This document shows, piece by piece, positions 8,144-16,254 of a stretch of DNA of 48,379 bases (positions within the stretch are counted from its first letter, which is position 1; each line of letters begins with the position of its first letter). The notes below the pieces were generated by a model. It was given only the letters and a program-made list of their open reading frames with translations, did not search any database and had not been told where the DNA came from. The position numbers were made by a program, and so were the translations under genes. The stretch comes from Anaerorhabdus sp036641015. Its GTDB lineage: Bacteria; Bacillota_I; Bacilli_A; Erysipelotrichales; Erysipelotrichaceae. The DNA lies in NCBI RefSeq assembly GCF_036641015.1, contig NZ_JAVWFO010000008.1, positions 1-48,379 on the forward strand, read 5' to 3'.

Positions 8144-8508
8144 TCTTTTCCCTCCATAGCCTTAGCTTCAATAATCCATTGATCCATCTTTTCACTTATC
8201 GATTTAAATCCAATTTTCATCGTAGGAAGTGCACCCATCTTTTGATGTTTACGTTCCCTCCTAAAACGATTTGGTTGAATTGCTTTAAGTGATAGTCTTG
8301 CTTGATGTGTTTTCTCATCAAAGTCGATAATCTTAAAGCAAACTGTATCATTGAGTGATACAAAATTTGCAACATCCTTAACATAACCATCACTAATCTC
8401 AGAAATATGCACAAGTCCTTTTGTATTCTCATCTAACGATACAAACGCCCCATATGGCTGAATACCTGTTATTTTTCCTTCAACAATTTGTCCTATTTGG
8501 TATTGCAT
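8140..8508 (-). CDS. S1 RNA-binding domain protein (YugI/CvfD-like)
   Basis: The first 75 residues form one S1 domain (GQIVEGKITGIQPYGAFVSL...GLVHISEISDGYV), followed by a basic tail. Length and position next to pgi match the YugI/GSP13/CvfD ribosome-associated proteins of Bacillota, which modulate translation and virulence or stress traits. It is first in the operon with pgi. Confidence 0.88.
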   Translation of the reverse strand: MQYQIGQIVEGKITGIQPYGAFVSLDENTKGLVHISEISDGYVKDVANFVSLNDTVCFKIIDFDEKTHQARLSLKAIQPNRFRRERKHQKMGALPTMKIGFKSISEKMDQWIIEAKAMEGKE

Positions 8509-8584
8509 TTAATCACTCCTTTAACCCCTAATAGTATACCACAATGAACTCAAAGTATGCTATACTGTAAAGCGAGGTGGAAGA

Positions 8585-9061
8585 ATGATAAAAACACTCA
8601 GTAGCATGTACCCCTTTTGGGCTTGCTTAATAGCTATTTTTTCAGCCCAACTCGTAAAACCCGTGTTTGTTTATTTTAGAACTAGACACTGGGATTGGAC
8701 AGAAATGTTTGCTAGCGGAGGTTACCCTAGTTCACATACTGCCGGAGTTGCCGCGCTCAGTTTAGCTGTAGGCTTACAAGAACAATTTTCTAGCACAATT
8801 TTTGCTGTTTCTTTAGCATTTTCACTAATCGTTACCTACGATGCTGCTAATGTAAGATTTTATGCTGGTCGTAATATACAAATTACCCAACAATTAATAA
8901 AAGATATTCAAATTCTTACGCAAGTTAAACTAGAAGATCCTATTTACTTAACAAAGGTTAAGGAAGTCCTTGGTCACAAATGGATAGAAGTCATCGGCGG
9001 AATATTTCATGGTATTGTGGTAGCTGGTGTTATTTATTTCTTAGGAGTAAGTTTTATATGA
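8585..9061 (+). CDS. Divergent PAP2 (DUF212/YuiD-like) membrane protein
   Basis: The 158-residue protein matches the divergent PAP2 family: N-terminal membrane helix, the stretch FASGGYPSSHTAGVAAL with the PSSHT phosphatase-like motif, YDAANVR and a C-terminal hydrophobic helix. PAP2 relatives hydrolyse lipid pyrophosphates, but the substrate of this subgroup is not established. The gene overlaps the following NifU-type gene at ATGA. It is divergent from the S1-domain gene with a 76-bp shared promoter region. Confidence 0.88.
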   Translation: MIKTLSSMYPFWACLIAIFSAQLVKPVFVYFRTRHWDWTEMFASGGYPSSHTAGVAALSLAVGLQEQFSSTIFAVSLAFSLIVTYDAANVRFYAGRNIQITQQLIKDIQILTQVKLEDPIYLTKVKEVLGHKWIEVIGGIFHGIVVAGVIYFLGVSFI

Positions 9062-9300
9062 AAGATGAAATTATTAGAACATTAGAAAAAATACGTCCCT
9101 ATATCCAACGTGATGGCGGAGACGTAGAATTTGTCTCAGTAGATGAGCACGGTGTTGTAACTGTAAGAATGTTAGGAGCTTGTTCAGACTGTCTATCATT
9201 AGACGATACATTAACTGATGGTATTGAAGCCATTCTACTTGATGAAGTTGAAGGAGTAACTGCTGTAAAACTTGCAGAACCGGAAAATATATTATTTTAG
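9058..9300 (+). CDS. NifU C-terminal-domain iron-sulfur scaffold protein
   Basis: An 80-residue NifU-type protein: KIRPYIQRDGGDVEFVSV and the metal-binding pair C42-x2-C45 in GACSDCLSLD. Such proteins carry or transfer Fe-S clusters. I start it at ATG 9058-9060, overlapping the stop of the PAP2 gene, with AGGAG upstream; a longer in-frame reading would only add out-of-frame PAP2 sequence. Confidence 0.92.
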   Translation: MKDEIIRTLEKIRPYIQRDGGDVEFVSVDEHGVVTVRMLGACSDCLSLDDTLTDGIEAILLDEVEGVTAVKLAEPENILF

Positions 9301-9333
9301 GCACAATTAGTCCTTAAATTAATTTGTAAAAAC

Positions 9334-9371
9334 AAAAAAACTAGTGAGAATAAACTCTACTAGTTTTTTTA
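9334..9371. terminator. Bidirectional terminator between nifU-like gene and rlmD
   Basis: ACTAGT-GAG at 9340-9348 pairs with CTC-t-ACTAGT at 9355-9364, flanked by A-runs on the left and T-runs on the right, so it can end transcription from both convergent genes. Confidence 0.8.
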
Positions 9372-10691
9372 TTTAATTCTTTTTAAACTCACAACTGTTT
9401 CCAAATGAGGAGTTTGAGAAAACATATCAAATGGAATAATGCGATCAACTTCATAATATTCTAATAAGAAGTTTAAATTCTTTGCTAAAGTTGCAGGATT
9501 ACAAGAAACGTAGATTAATTGTTTAGGTCTAGCTTTGCTTATACAATCTAACATTCCTTCATCTAATCCTGTTCTTGGCGGATCTACTACTAAAGTATCT
9601 ACAGATTCTTTTTTAGCAATATATTTCATTTCTTCAGCAGCATCACCACAAACAAATTGTACTTTTGTTTCAGAATGGTTGATTCTTGCATTGTTATTTG
9701 CATTTTTAACAGCATCTTTTATCGATTCAATCCCTATAACTTTATTTGCTTTATCCTTTAACATTAAAGACATAACGCCAATTCCACTATAAGCTTCAAC
9801 AATCGTATTACAAGGTTCAATCAATGATACTACAGTTCTGTAAAGATTCGCTGCTTGTTCTACATTAAGTTGAAAGAATGAAGCAGGAGATAATCGACAA
9901 ACAACCCCTTCAATTCTCATTTCAATTGTTTTACTACCACCTAAATGAATAAAGTCTCTACCAAAAATATCATAATTACGCTTTGATATATTAATGTTTT
10001 GATATAATGAACCAACTTCTTTCAGGTCCATAATTCGATCAATCACTTCTTTATCAATAGTCATTTTTCCAGTTACAAGTGTGCATTGATAAACTCCTTT
10101 AAATCCACGGAGCACAAAATATCTAACACCTCTTTCGATGCTATCATTGTAATCCCTAAATCCAGCATCATTTAATATCTTCATAATTTTAACTCTAGTA
10201 CTATCTAATCCTTTTTCATGAACTTTACATTCATCCATATAGATTAATCGACTTGAATTAGCCTCATATAAACCGCTATATAATGTACCCTTTAACCATT
10301 TGACTGGAAGCTTACATTGATTACGGTAATGAAAAGGATTTGGATTTTCTACTACATCCTCAATTTGAAAATCATTCATACCAGTATACTTAACTAAACT
10401 TTCTTTAAGAATACCTTTTTTTATTTCAAGTTGTGTTTTATAGTCACTAATCATCAAACTACATCCACCACATTTTTCTTGGTAAGGACAACTTGGTTTA
10501 ACACGATGTTCACTTTTCTCTACAATTTTTGTTGTTACTGCTTTCGCATAGTTCTGATTCTTCTCTGTTAGCTCAATTTCCACTAACTCATTTAAAAGTG
10601 CTCCTTCAACGAAAACAGGCATTTTGTTGATATAACCAATACCTTCTCCATTGATACCCATCTTAATAATTTTTACTGTTGTCTTTCCCAT
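9369..10691 (-). CDS. rlmD: 23S rRNA (uracil-C5)-methyltransferase, RlmD/RlmCD type
   Basis: The 440-residue protein has an N-terminal TRAM-like domain, an Fe-S cysteine set CPYQEKCGGC (C-x5-C-x2-C) near 70-80, a SAM-binding region (EAYSGIGVMSLML), and the catalytic segments VDPPRTGL and YVSCNPATLAKNL. These make it a TrmA/RumA-type RNA m5U methyltransferase. Gram-positive homologues modify U747 and/or U1939 of 23S rRNA; which site is used here cannot be read from sequence. It is last in a run with the DHHW gene, nine bases upstream. Confidence 0.92.
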   Translation of the reverse strand: MGKTTVKIIKMGINGEGIGYINKMPVFVEGALLNELVEIELTEKNQNYAKAVTTKIVEKSEHRVKPSCPYQEKCGGCSLMISDYKTQLEIKKGILKESLVKYTGMNDFQIEDVVENPNPFHYRNQCKLPVKWLKGTLYSGLYEANSSRLIYMDECKVHEKGLDSTRVKIMKILNDAGFRDYNDSIERGVRYFVLRGFKGVYQCTLVTGKMTIDKEVIDRIMDLKEVGSLYQNINISKRNYDIFGRDFIHLGGSKTIEMRIEGVVCRLSPASFFQLNVEQAANLYRTVVSLIEPCNTIVEAYSGIGVMSLMLKDKANKVIGIESIKDAVKNANNNARINHSETKVQFVCGDAAEEMKYIAKKESVDTLVVDPPRTGLDEGMLDCISKARPKQLIYVSCNPATLAKNLNFLLEYYEVDRIIPFDMFSQTPHLETVVSLKRIK

Positions 10692-10700
10692 AATTCTCCT

Positions 10701-11807
10701 TTACTTCAAAAACGCGAAATTCTTATCCGTTAAGAAGTTTTCTATATTATATACCATTAATGCCCTTGTGACTCCCTCTTCTTTTATTAAATTTGAAATT
10801 GAGTCTCGATAATACCTTAAATCAACTACTACCACTTCATCATAATGAGATGCTAAATATGGTATTAGAATATGCCCATATGAATCTTTTATTACTAAAA
10901 GTTTACCCAAACTATTCTCTACACCTTCGTTTTTAATACGAACCAATGCATGATTACCATCTAAATAATATGAGTATTTATCTTTTAGAGTCAAATATTT
11001 ATCACTAAATAAACTATCCATACTAGTACCATCTTCAAATGTTACAGTAGAATCAATTTGATGATTAGGCATCATTTTATACAATGGTTCTCCATTATAC
11101 CAAAATGTTCCTGCTTTTGAATACAATGTTCCTTTAAAATCATCAGAAACTTTCTCAAAGCTAAAATCTTCAGGTTTTTCTCCTAATGCATCCATATATG
11201 TTAAATAAGCAATTAATGCACCTTTTTCATTCCAATGATGATCTAAATTAAAGAAAACATCATTAGATCCCGATAATGCTGAATATACATCAATTGAATT
11301 CCCAATGAACTTAGTAGTTATATCATCAATGATACCCTCCTGTTTTTCATTGTAAGCAAATACTGGTAAACTACTTCCTTCAATTTCACTTGCAGTAGGT
11401 ACAAGCATTAAATCTACTGGAATATCATTCGCTTGCACAAATCGATTAATGTACTCAAGTGATTGATTTACTGTACTCATATCACTATTTGAAAACATTT
11501 GAAATAATTGATTGTTCTTCCCAAAATAAACACCATTATTTTCAATACTTCCTGTTAACTGTTTAGTCAACGATTTAACACTTATCCACTCATCTCTAAA
11601 TATAAAATGATCTGTAACATAAGATTCCAAATCAGTTGTATAATCACCATAAAATAATTCATTTAAACTAAATTTTGGAAACTTTTTCAAATATCTATTT
11701 TCATTCATTGAGAATGTCTTCTCTGGTTTAATAATATTCAGTACCGCAAAGATACCAATAAATCCACAAAAGAGTGCACAACACAAAACTTGTATTTTCC
11801 GTTTCAT
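10701..11807 (-). CDS. DHHW-family (AlgX/AlgJ-like) extracytoplasmic protein
   Basis: The 368-residue protein has an N-terminal membrane anchor (about 5-25), the conserved ENRYLKKFPKFSL start of the mature region, VTDHFIFRDEWI, and the family motif NLDHHWNEKGALIAY (about 190). DHHW proteins are SGNH-like partners of MBOAT acyltransferases and are thought to complete transfer of acetyl groups to surface polysaccharides. The MBOAT gene lies nine bases upstream, and KDSYGH near the C-terminus fits the SGNH-like fold. Confidence 0.88.
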   Translation of the reverse strand: MKRKIQVLCCALFCGFIGIFAVLNIIKPEKTFSMNENRYLKKFPKFSLNELFYGDYTTDLESYVTDHFIFRDEWISVKSLTKQLTGSIENNGVYFGKNNQLFQMFSNSDMSTVNQSLEYINRFVQANDIPVDLMLVPTASEIEGSSLPVFAYNEKQEGIIDDITTKFIGNSIDVYSALSGSNDVFFNLDHHWNEKGALIAYLTYMDALGEKPEDFSFEKVSDDFKGTLYSKAGTFWYNGEPLYKMMPNHQIDSTVTFEDGTSMDSLFSDKYLTLKDKYSYYLDGNHALVRIKNEGVENSLGKLLVIKDSYGHILIPYLASHYDEVVVVDLRYYRDSISNLIKEEGVTRALMVYNIENFLTDKNFAFLK

Positions 11808-11816
11808 ATTATCCTC

Positions 11817-13217
11817 CTAAAATCTAAAGTATAAAAATGGATTGTATGTTGCATCGACAATAAATGCTGTACATACTATTAATCCTAATAGAATTAATAT
11901 CGGTGTAATCCATTCATACTTACTTCCTTTAATATACTTGTCATAACCTATTTTTACTATTGGTGTTGACGCAATTACTAAAACAACAATCAATACAATA
12001 TTATTACGAATTAAATAACTAAAATAACTATTTATTAACGGTAAACCTTTAAAACCAAACATCGTTAATAAAATATTCCCTAAACTATTTATATCTTCAA
12101 AAGCAAATATCGCCCAGCTAATAATTACTAAACCAAGTGTATAAATATGTCTAAAAATAGGTTTAATTTTTTCTAATCTTTTCAATAAGAATGATTTTTC
12201 AATCATTAATATAATTCCAAAATAAAGGCCCCACAATACAAAGTTCCAACTTGCTCCATGCCATAACCCAGTCAATAACCAAACTACTAAAATGTTCCGC
12301 ATATTAATTATTGAACTACAACGATTACCACCTAGAGGGATATAAACATAGTCTTTAAACCATGTACTTAAAGAGATATGCCATCTTCGCCAAAATTCCG
12401 TAATTGATTTTGAAATATATGGATAGTTAAAATTCTCCATGAATTCAAATCCCAACATTTTACCTAGTCCAATAGCCATATCACTATAACCACTAAAATC
12501 AAAATATATTTGAAAACCATAGGCAATTATAGCTAGCCAAACTGTTAATACAGATAGTTGTGTTGTCGGTGCACTTTTTATTGTTTCAAATACTAATCCT
12601 ATATTATTTGCTAATAATACCTTCTTTGCTAATCCAACCATAAACCTTTGAATGCCTTCAGTGAACTTATCCACTGTTTCATCACGTTTTACCAGTTGTT
12701 GTGCAATATCTTTATAGCGTACAATTGGTCCTGCAATAAGTTGAGGAAACATTGATACATATGCACCAAATGAAACCATACTCTTTTGCATATCAGCTTG
12801 TCCACGATATATATCAATTGGATAAGACATCGTTTGGAAAGTATAAAATGATATACCAATAGGTAATGCTAATCCCAAAGGTTTCAACAAATCAAATCCA
12901 ATGGTATTTAAACTACCAATTATAAAATCATAGTATTTAAAGAATCCTAATAATCCTAAATTAAAAACTATTGAAAAAATTACAAATCTTCTTGCTATCT
13001 TTTTTTGATCTCTATACTTATGTACAAAGTAACCATTAATATAATCCACTACTGTTGATAAAAGTAGTAATACAATATAAAAAGGTTCTCCCCAGCCATA
13101 GAAAACTAAACTAAGAAGAAACAAGAATAAATTACGAAGTTTTAGTGGTGATAACTTCATCACCACTAAAACTATCGGTAAGTATACAAATAAGAATAGT
13201 AAACTACTGAATACCAT
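11817..13217 (-). CDS. MBOAT-family O-acyltransferase (AlgI/DltB-like)
   Basis: A 466-residue multi-pass membrane protein with MBOAT landmarks: QLIAGPIVRY, FDFSGYSDMAIGLGKMLGF, EFWRRWHISLSTWFKDYVYIPLGG and the catalytic His in GLWHGASWNFVLWG (about 320). It moves acyl groups, usually acetyl, across the membrane. DltB is a relative, but there is no dltA/dltC here, and the DHHW partner suggests polysaccharide O-acetylation rather than teichoic acid D-alanylation. Confidence 0.92.
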   Translation of the reverse strand: MVFSSLLFLFVYLPIVLVVMKLSPLKLRNLFLFLLSLVFYGWGEPFYIVLLLLSTVVDYINGYFVHKYRDQKKIARRFVIFSIVFNLGLLGFFKYYDFIIGSLNTIGFDLLKPLGLALPIGISFYTFQTMSYPIDIYRGQADMQKSMVSFGAYVSMFPQLIAGPIVRYKDIAQQLVKRDETVDKFTEGIQRFMVGLAKKVLLANNIGLVFETIKSAPTTQLSVLTVWLAIIAYGFQIYFDFSGYSDMAIGLGKMLGFEFMENFNYPYISKSITEFWRRWHISLSTWFKDYVYIPLGGNRCSSIINMRNILVVWLLTGLWHGASWNFVLWGLYFGIILMIEKSFLLKRLEKIKPIFRHIYTLGLVIISWAIFAFEDINSLGNILLTMFGFKGLPLINSYFSYLIRNNIVLIVVLVIASTPIVKIGYDKYIKGSKYEWITPILILLGLIVCTAFIVDATYNPFLYFRF

Positions 13218-13220
13218 AAA

Positions 13221-13775
13221 CTATTTCTTAGGCATTACTGCTGTTTGTATATCTTTTGCAATTTGATCAGCATTTTCTGCAATAACAATACCTACAAGAT
13301 TGCCATCTTCGAATTCAACACGATTTTGTACCAACTCATATTGATCAGGAAGATATGTTGACCAAGTATCTTCTAAAGATGTCATTCTTTTTGCAAGTGC
13401 TTCTTTAACTGCATCAAGTTTTCCATCTTTTGCTTCAACTACGATGATTTCTGTTGCTTGTACATTCATCATTGGTACATAAATTGCATAGTTTTCAACA
13501 TCTTCAGGTGTTAAACCATATACACTAGATAATGTTTCATCATTGATAGTCATAAAACTAGGAAATTCATATGTACCCCCATTTACAACTGAATCAACAG
13601 CTGTTTGGAATTCAGTCATAGTAACTGTTTCACCACCAGTAGTTCCTTCATTACCAGTTGTTTCTCCAGGAGTTGCAGTAGCTTCTGGTGTTGGAGTTGC
13701 TACTTCTTCTTTAGGTGTAGAAGTACATCCAGCTAGAATTAGTGATAATGACATTAATGCTAATAATTTTTTCAT
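13221..13775 (-). CDS. DUF4358 lipoprotein
   Basis: The protein has a lipoprotein signal with lipobox LAGC (about 13-18 after the chosen start), a Thr/Pro/Gly-rich spacer and a DUF4358 domain. I use the ATG at 13773-13775 preceded by GGAGGA; an upstream ATG would overlap that ribosome binding site. DUF4358 lipoproteins are often neighbours of MBOAT/DHHW pairs, and here the three are separated by only a few bases, so it probably belongs to the same surface-acylation machine. Its role is unknown. Confidence 0.85.
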   Translation of the reverse strand: MKKLLALMSLSLILAGCTSTPKEEVATPTPEATATPGETTGNEGTTGGETVTMTEFQTAVDSVVNGGTYEFPSFMTINDETLSSVYGLTPEDVENYAIYVPMMNVQATEIIVVEAKDGKLDAVKEALAKRMTSLEDTWSTYLPDQYELVQNRVEFEDGNLVGIVIAENADQIAKDIQTAVMPKK

Positions 13776-13787
13776 AAATTCCTCCGA

Positions 13788-13818
13788 CATTCCGTTAATG
13801 GAATGCTACTAGATTATA
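13788..13818 (-). promoter_or_regulatory. Promoter and 5' stem-loop of the DUF4358-MBOAT-DHHW operon
   Basis: On the minus strand an extended -10 TG-A-TATAAT lies at 13813-13821. The expected transcript would start near 13806, directly at a perfect hairpin (CATTCC at 13788-13793 and GGAATG at 13800-13805, six-base loop) that abuts the ribosome binding site. A 5'-terminal stem-loop of this kind may protect the mRNA or modulate ribosome access. Confidence 0.5.
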
Positions 13819-13904
13819 TCAAACCTATTTTCAATGTACCACCAAAACACTCTGAATTTTATGTGAACAAGGTGGTTTCATAACATATCGTATGGTTTTC
13901 TTAT

Positions 13905-13932
13905 ACAAAAAAAACCTACTCATTGGTAGGTT
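13905..13932 (-). terminator. Terminator of the pyrophosphatase-like gene
   Basis: On the minus strand AACCTAC pairs with GTAGGTT (13913-13919 with 13926-13932) and is followed by eight T. It starts at the stop codon. Confidence 0.8.
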
Positions 13933-14320
13933 AATCTGAAATACCCCAATTAGGAATTTCTGTACCTCTACGAATCAAAACAGTTTTTTGAAAATCTGTT
14001 TGATTTAAGAATCGCAAGACTTTTTCTTCTTCTTCAGCAGTACAACCTAATAATAATTTTGTTTGTAAATCTTTCTTCAAAATATCCGCAGCTATTATTA
14101 AAGCTTGAACATTTGACGCTTTAAGACTACCTTTGAATACAGTAATTCCTTCAGTTGTAGAAGCTTGTGTATCCTTTAGTCGCCCATAACTTACAGGATA
14201 AACTAAATTACTATAATCAGGATGCTTTGCACCCTTTTCACGTAAAATTTCTAACTTATTTGATAAATACAACGTATCAATTTTTTGCCAAAAAAAAGCA
14301 TTATTTTCAAAATCTGCCAT
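13931..14320 (-). CDS. Small protein resembling short inorganic-pyrophosphatase-annotated proteins
   Basis: The 129-residue protein contains KGAKHPDYSNLVYPVSYGRLKDT, similar to the YPLDYGYL region of soluble family I inorganic pyrophosphatases and to roughly 120-residue clostridial proteins annotated as such. The Asp-rich catalytic segment of classical family I enzymes (DGDPLD) is not visible, so pyrophosphatase activity is doubtful. A family II pyrophosphatase is encoded at 20621. It has its own promoter and terminator. Confidence 0.55.
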   Translation of the reverse strand: MADFENNAFFWQKIDTLYLSNKLEILREKGAKHPDYSNLVYPVSYGRLKDTQASTTEGITVFKGSLKASNVQALIIAADILKKDLQTKLLLGCTAEEEEKVLRFLNQTDFQKTVLIRRGTEIPNWGISD

Positions 14321-14342
14321 ATTATTACCTCAACTCTACATC

Positions 14343-14370
14343 ATTATATCAAAAATGAAAGAAATGTAAA
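14343..14370 (-). promoter_or_regulatory. Promoter of the pyrophosphatase-like gene
   Basis: On the minus strand TTTACA (14365-14370) and TATAAT (14343-14348) are 16 bases apart, and the -10 is extended by TGA. It lies immediately after the terminator of the preceding FMN-enzyme gene. Confidence 0.6.
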
Positions 14371-14371
14371 C

Positions 14372-14403
14372 AAATTAAAAACTATGTAAAAATTTACATA
14401 GTT
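14372..14403 (-). terminator. Terminator of the FMN-enzyme operon
   Basis: A perfect 11-base stem (AACTATGTAAA at 14380-14390, TTTACATAGTT at 14393-14403) with a two-base loop; on the minus strand a T-rich run follows. Confidence 0.8.
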
Positions 14404-15395
14404 AGTTTCTTAATTTTACTTTTGTTTATATCCTTAATAGTTGCACAACCAGTCATGCGCATTGCATGAATAAATTCAGATTTCAGCTTATTTATTGCCT
14501 TTTTAGCGCCTTCATCACCTTCTGTTGCACAAGCTAATGCAATCGGTCTACCTACCAAAACTCCATCTGCACCTAATGCAATTGCCTTAAAAATATCAGT
14601 ACCTGTTCTAAAGCCTCCATCAATTAAAATAGTTGTTTCCCCTTTTATCGCTTCTACTATCTCTTCCAACACATCCATCGTACCAACACAATCATCTAAG
14701 ACACGTCCTCCATGATTACTAATAACGATTCCATCTGCACCTGCAGCAACAGCTATCTTAGCAGCTTCTATCGTCATTATTCCTTTAACTACAAATGGTT
14801 TATCTTTACACAACTCTTTTATTTTCTTTAATCCATGATAATCTTTATTTTCAACTGGTGTTGCTGAATTTCGTAATAGTGGTAATCCTGCAGCATCAAT
14901 ATCCATAGCTATACCCAAAACATTAAACTCATTAACTAAATTAATACGTTCAGTCACTTTATCCATAATCCATGGTTTAATTGTAACAAAGCCGCTTGCA
15001 CCTTGTTCTTGAATTGCTCTTGCCGGTAAGTGAAACATATTTTCCATATCTATTCCATCACCAACAAAACAAACAGTATCAGTATCTTTGCATGCTCTTG
15101 CTAAATCTGAGTTATATTCATAATCCGTCACATCAGTACCATAATTATTTTTAATACCTGCAATTGGAGCTACCATCATTGGAAATGAAATTGATTTATT
15201 AAACAATTTTGTTTCTGGATTTATATCTTTTATATTATTTACTACATCAATTAGTAAACCTATTTTTTTAAAAGCTTGAACATTGTTAATAAACGATATT
15301 CCTTGTCCTATTCCTCCAACTCCTGGAATTTCACCTTTACATGCGTTACCATTGCAAACAGGACATTTTCTACATAGATTTGCTTCTCTTTTCAT
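14394..15395 (-). CDS. FMN-dependent alpha-hydroxy-acid dehydrogenase/oxidase family protein
   Basis: The protein folds as a TIM barrel of the FMN_dh family: FPMMVAPIAG, the catalytic ISNHGGRVLD (His and Arg) and the FMN phosphate loop DGGFRTGTDIFKAIALGADGV...GRP. Family members oxidise lactate, glycolate or mandelate; the substrate here is not evident. An N-terminal cluster C8-x2-C11-x2-C14-x4-C19 precedes the barrel and could bind Fe-S or zinc. I choose the ATG at 15393-15395 (eight bases after AAGGAG) over an adjacent GTG. It is third in an operon with a membrane protein and an ArsR regulator. Confidence 0.85.
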   Translation of the reverse strand: MKREANLCRKCPVCNGNACKGEIPGVGGIGQGISFINNVQAFKKIGLLIDVVNNIKDINPETKLFNKSISFPMMVAPIAGIKNNYGTDVTDYEYNSDLARACKDTDTVCFVGDGIDMENMFHLPARAIQEQGASGFVTIKPWIMDKVTERINLVNEFNVLGIAMDIDAAGLPLLRNSATPVENKDYHGLKKIKELCKDKPFVVKGIMTIEAAKIAVAAGADGIVISNHGGRVLDDCVGTMDVLEEIVEAIKGETTILIDGGFRTGTDIFKAIALGADGVLVGRPIALACATEGDEGAKKAINKLKSEFIHAMRMTGCATIKDINKSKIKKLTM

Positions 15396-15407
15396 CACAA
15401 TTTCTCC

Positions 15408-15701
15408 TTATTCATTAACATGCTCATACGCCATTTTAAATATACTTACAATATGTTCATCCGCTAAAGAATAATAAACATTTTTACCTGACTTTCTCGA
15501 TTTAATTAAATGTGTTTTCTTTAATGATGCAAGTTGATGCGATACTGCTGATTGGCTCATTTCCAAGTTTTCAACAAAATCACTTACACATCTTTCTTGC
15601 TCAAATAATAGATGTAGTATTTTCAATCGAGTACTATCTGAAAACATCTTGAAAAGCAGAGACATTTCTTCATATTGACTATCCAGTTCAAAATTCTTCA
15701 T
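15408..15701 (-). CDS. ArsR/SmtB-family metalloregulator
   Basis: The 97-residue winged-helix protein has the ArsR core FSDSTRLKILHLL and recognition helix SQSAVSHQLASLK. The alpha-3 CxC motif is incomplete (ERCVSDF has a single Cys), but the C-terminal helix has D-x-H-x10-H-x2-E (DEHIVSIFKMAYEHVNE), the alpha-5 metal site of SmtB/CzrA-type zinc sensors. It is thus probably a Zn(II)- or similar-metal-responsive repressor. It overlaps the upstream membrane protein gene by four bases, and an FMN enzyme follows; no metal transporter is adjacent. Confidence 0.88.
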   Translation of the reverse strand: MKNFELDSQYEEMSLLFKMFSDSTRLKILHLLFEQERCVSDFVENLEMSQSAVSHQLASLKKTHLIKSRKSGKNVYYSLADEHIVSIFKMAYEHVNE

Positions 15702-16162
15702 GCTGCTTTCACTCGCTTTCCTCTTTGTATAATCTTTTCTTTATCTCTTGCAAACGCACGTAATAAAGGTACTACTGTTTTTTTAGAAAAACATTCTACC
15801 GTTTCAACTGAATGATCAACTAATTCAATTTCAAGTTCATCTCGATCTGGATGCCAAATATATTGCCACGTTAATATATCTTCCCAATAAATAAATGTAC
15901 AATCACCACGTTCTTTACAATTATAGAAAATAACATAATCATGAGTAAATTCTAATAATTTACGATCGGGCAAAACAAACAAGCAAAAAGACGAAACACC
16001 AAATAAAATTACCCCAAAATAAGAAAATATATGACTAAATAAAATCATAATAAAACTCGCAAATAACAAAACAATTAATGCAGCTGTAGGTTTAACACTA
16101 ATCGTTGCAATAATTGGGGGCTCTTTTGGTATATTCCTAATTTTTAAAGTTTTAGATTTCAT
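15698..16162 (-). CDS. Small membrane protein with PH-like soluble tail, function unknown
   Basis: The 154-residue protein has two adjacent hydrophobic segments (about 25-70), then a soluble portion (FTHDYVIFYNCKERGDCTFIYWEDILTWQYIW) whose strand pattern resembles bacterial PH-domain proteins of the YdbT/DUF304 kind. The family is not recognised with confidence. It is the first gene of the operon with the ArsR regulator, overlapping it at ATGA. A TATAAT box lies in the divergent region shared with tgt. Confidence 0.6.
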   Translation of the reverse strand: MKSKTLKIRNIPKEPPIIATISVKPTAALIVLLFASFIMILFSHIFSYFGVILFGVSSFCLFVLPDRKLLEFTHDYVIFYNCKERGDCTFIYWEDILTWQYIWHPDRDELEIELVDHSVETVECFSKKTVVPLLRAFARDKEKIIQRGKRVKAA

Positions 16163-16254
16163 ACGCTCACCTTAATCTTTTATATTATACCATTTCCAAG
16201 TTGGTTTCTCTATCATATTATTATGAACTCATGTATAATAAACGCGGTGATATT

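Noticed and set aside
8980..9057. Longer N-terminus for the NifU-type protein
   Set aside because: The extra residues are out-of-frame translation of the PAP2 gene; the ATGA overlap and ribosome binding site fix the start at 9058.
11817..13217. dltB of a D-alanylation operon
   Set aside because: No dltA, dltC or DltD neighbour; the DHHW and DUF4358 partners fit polysaccharide O-acylation better.
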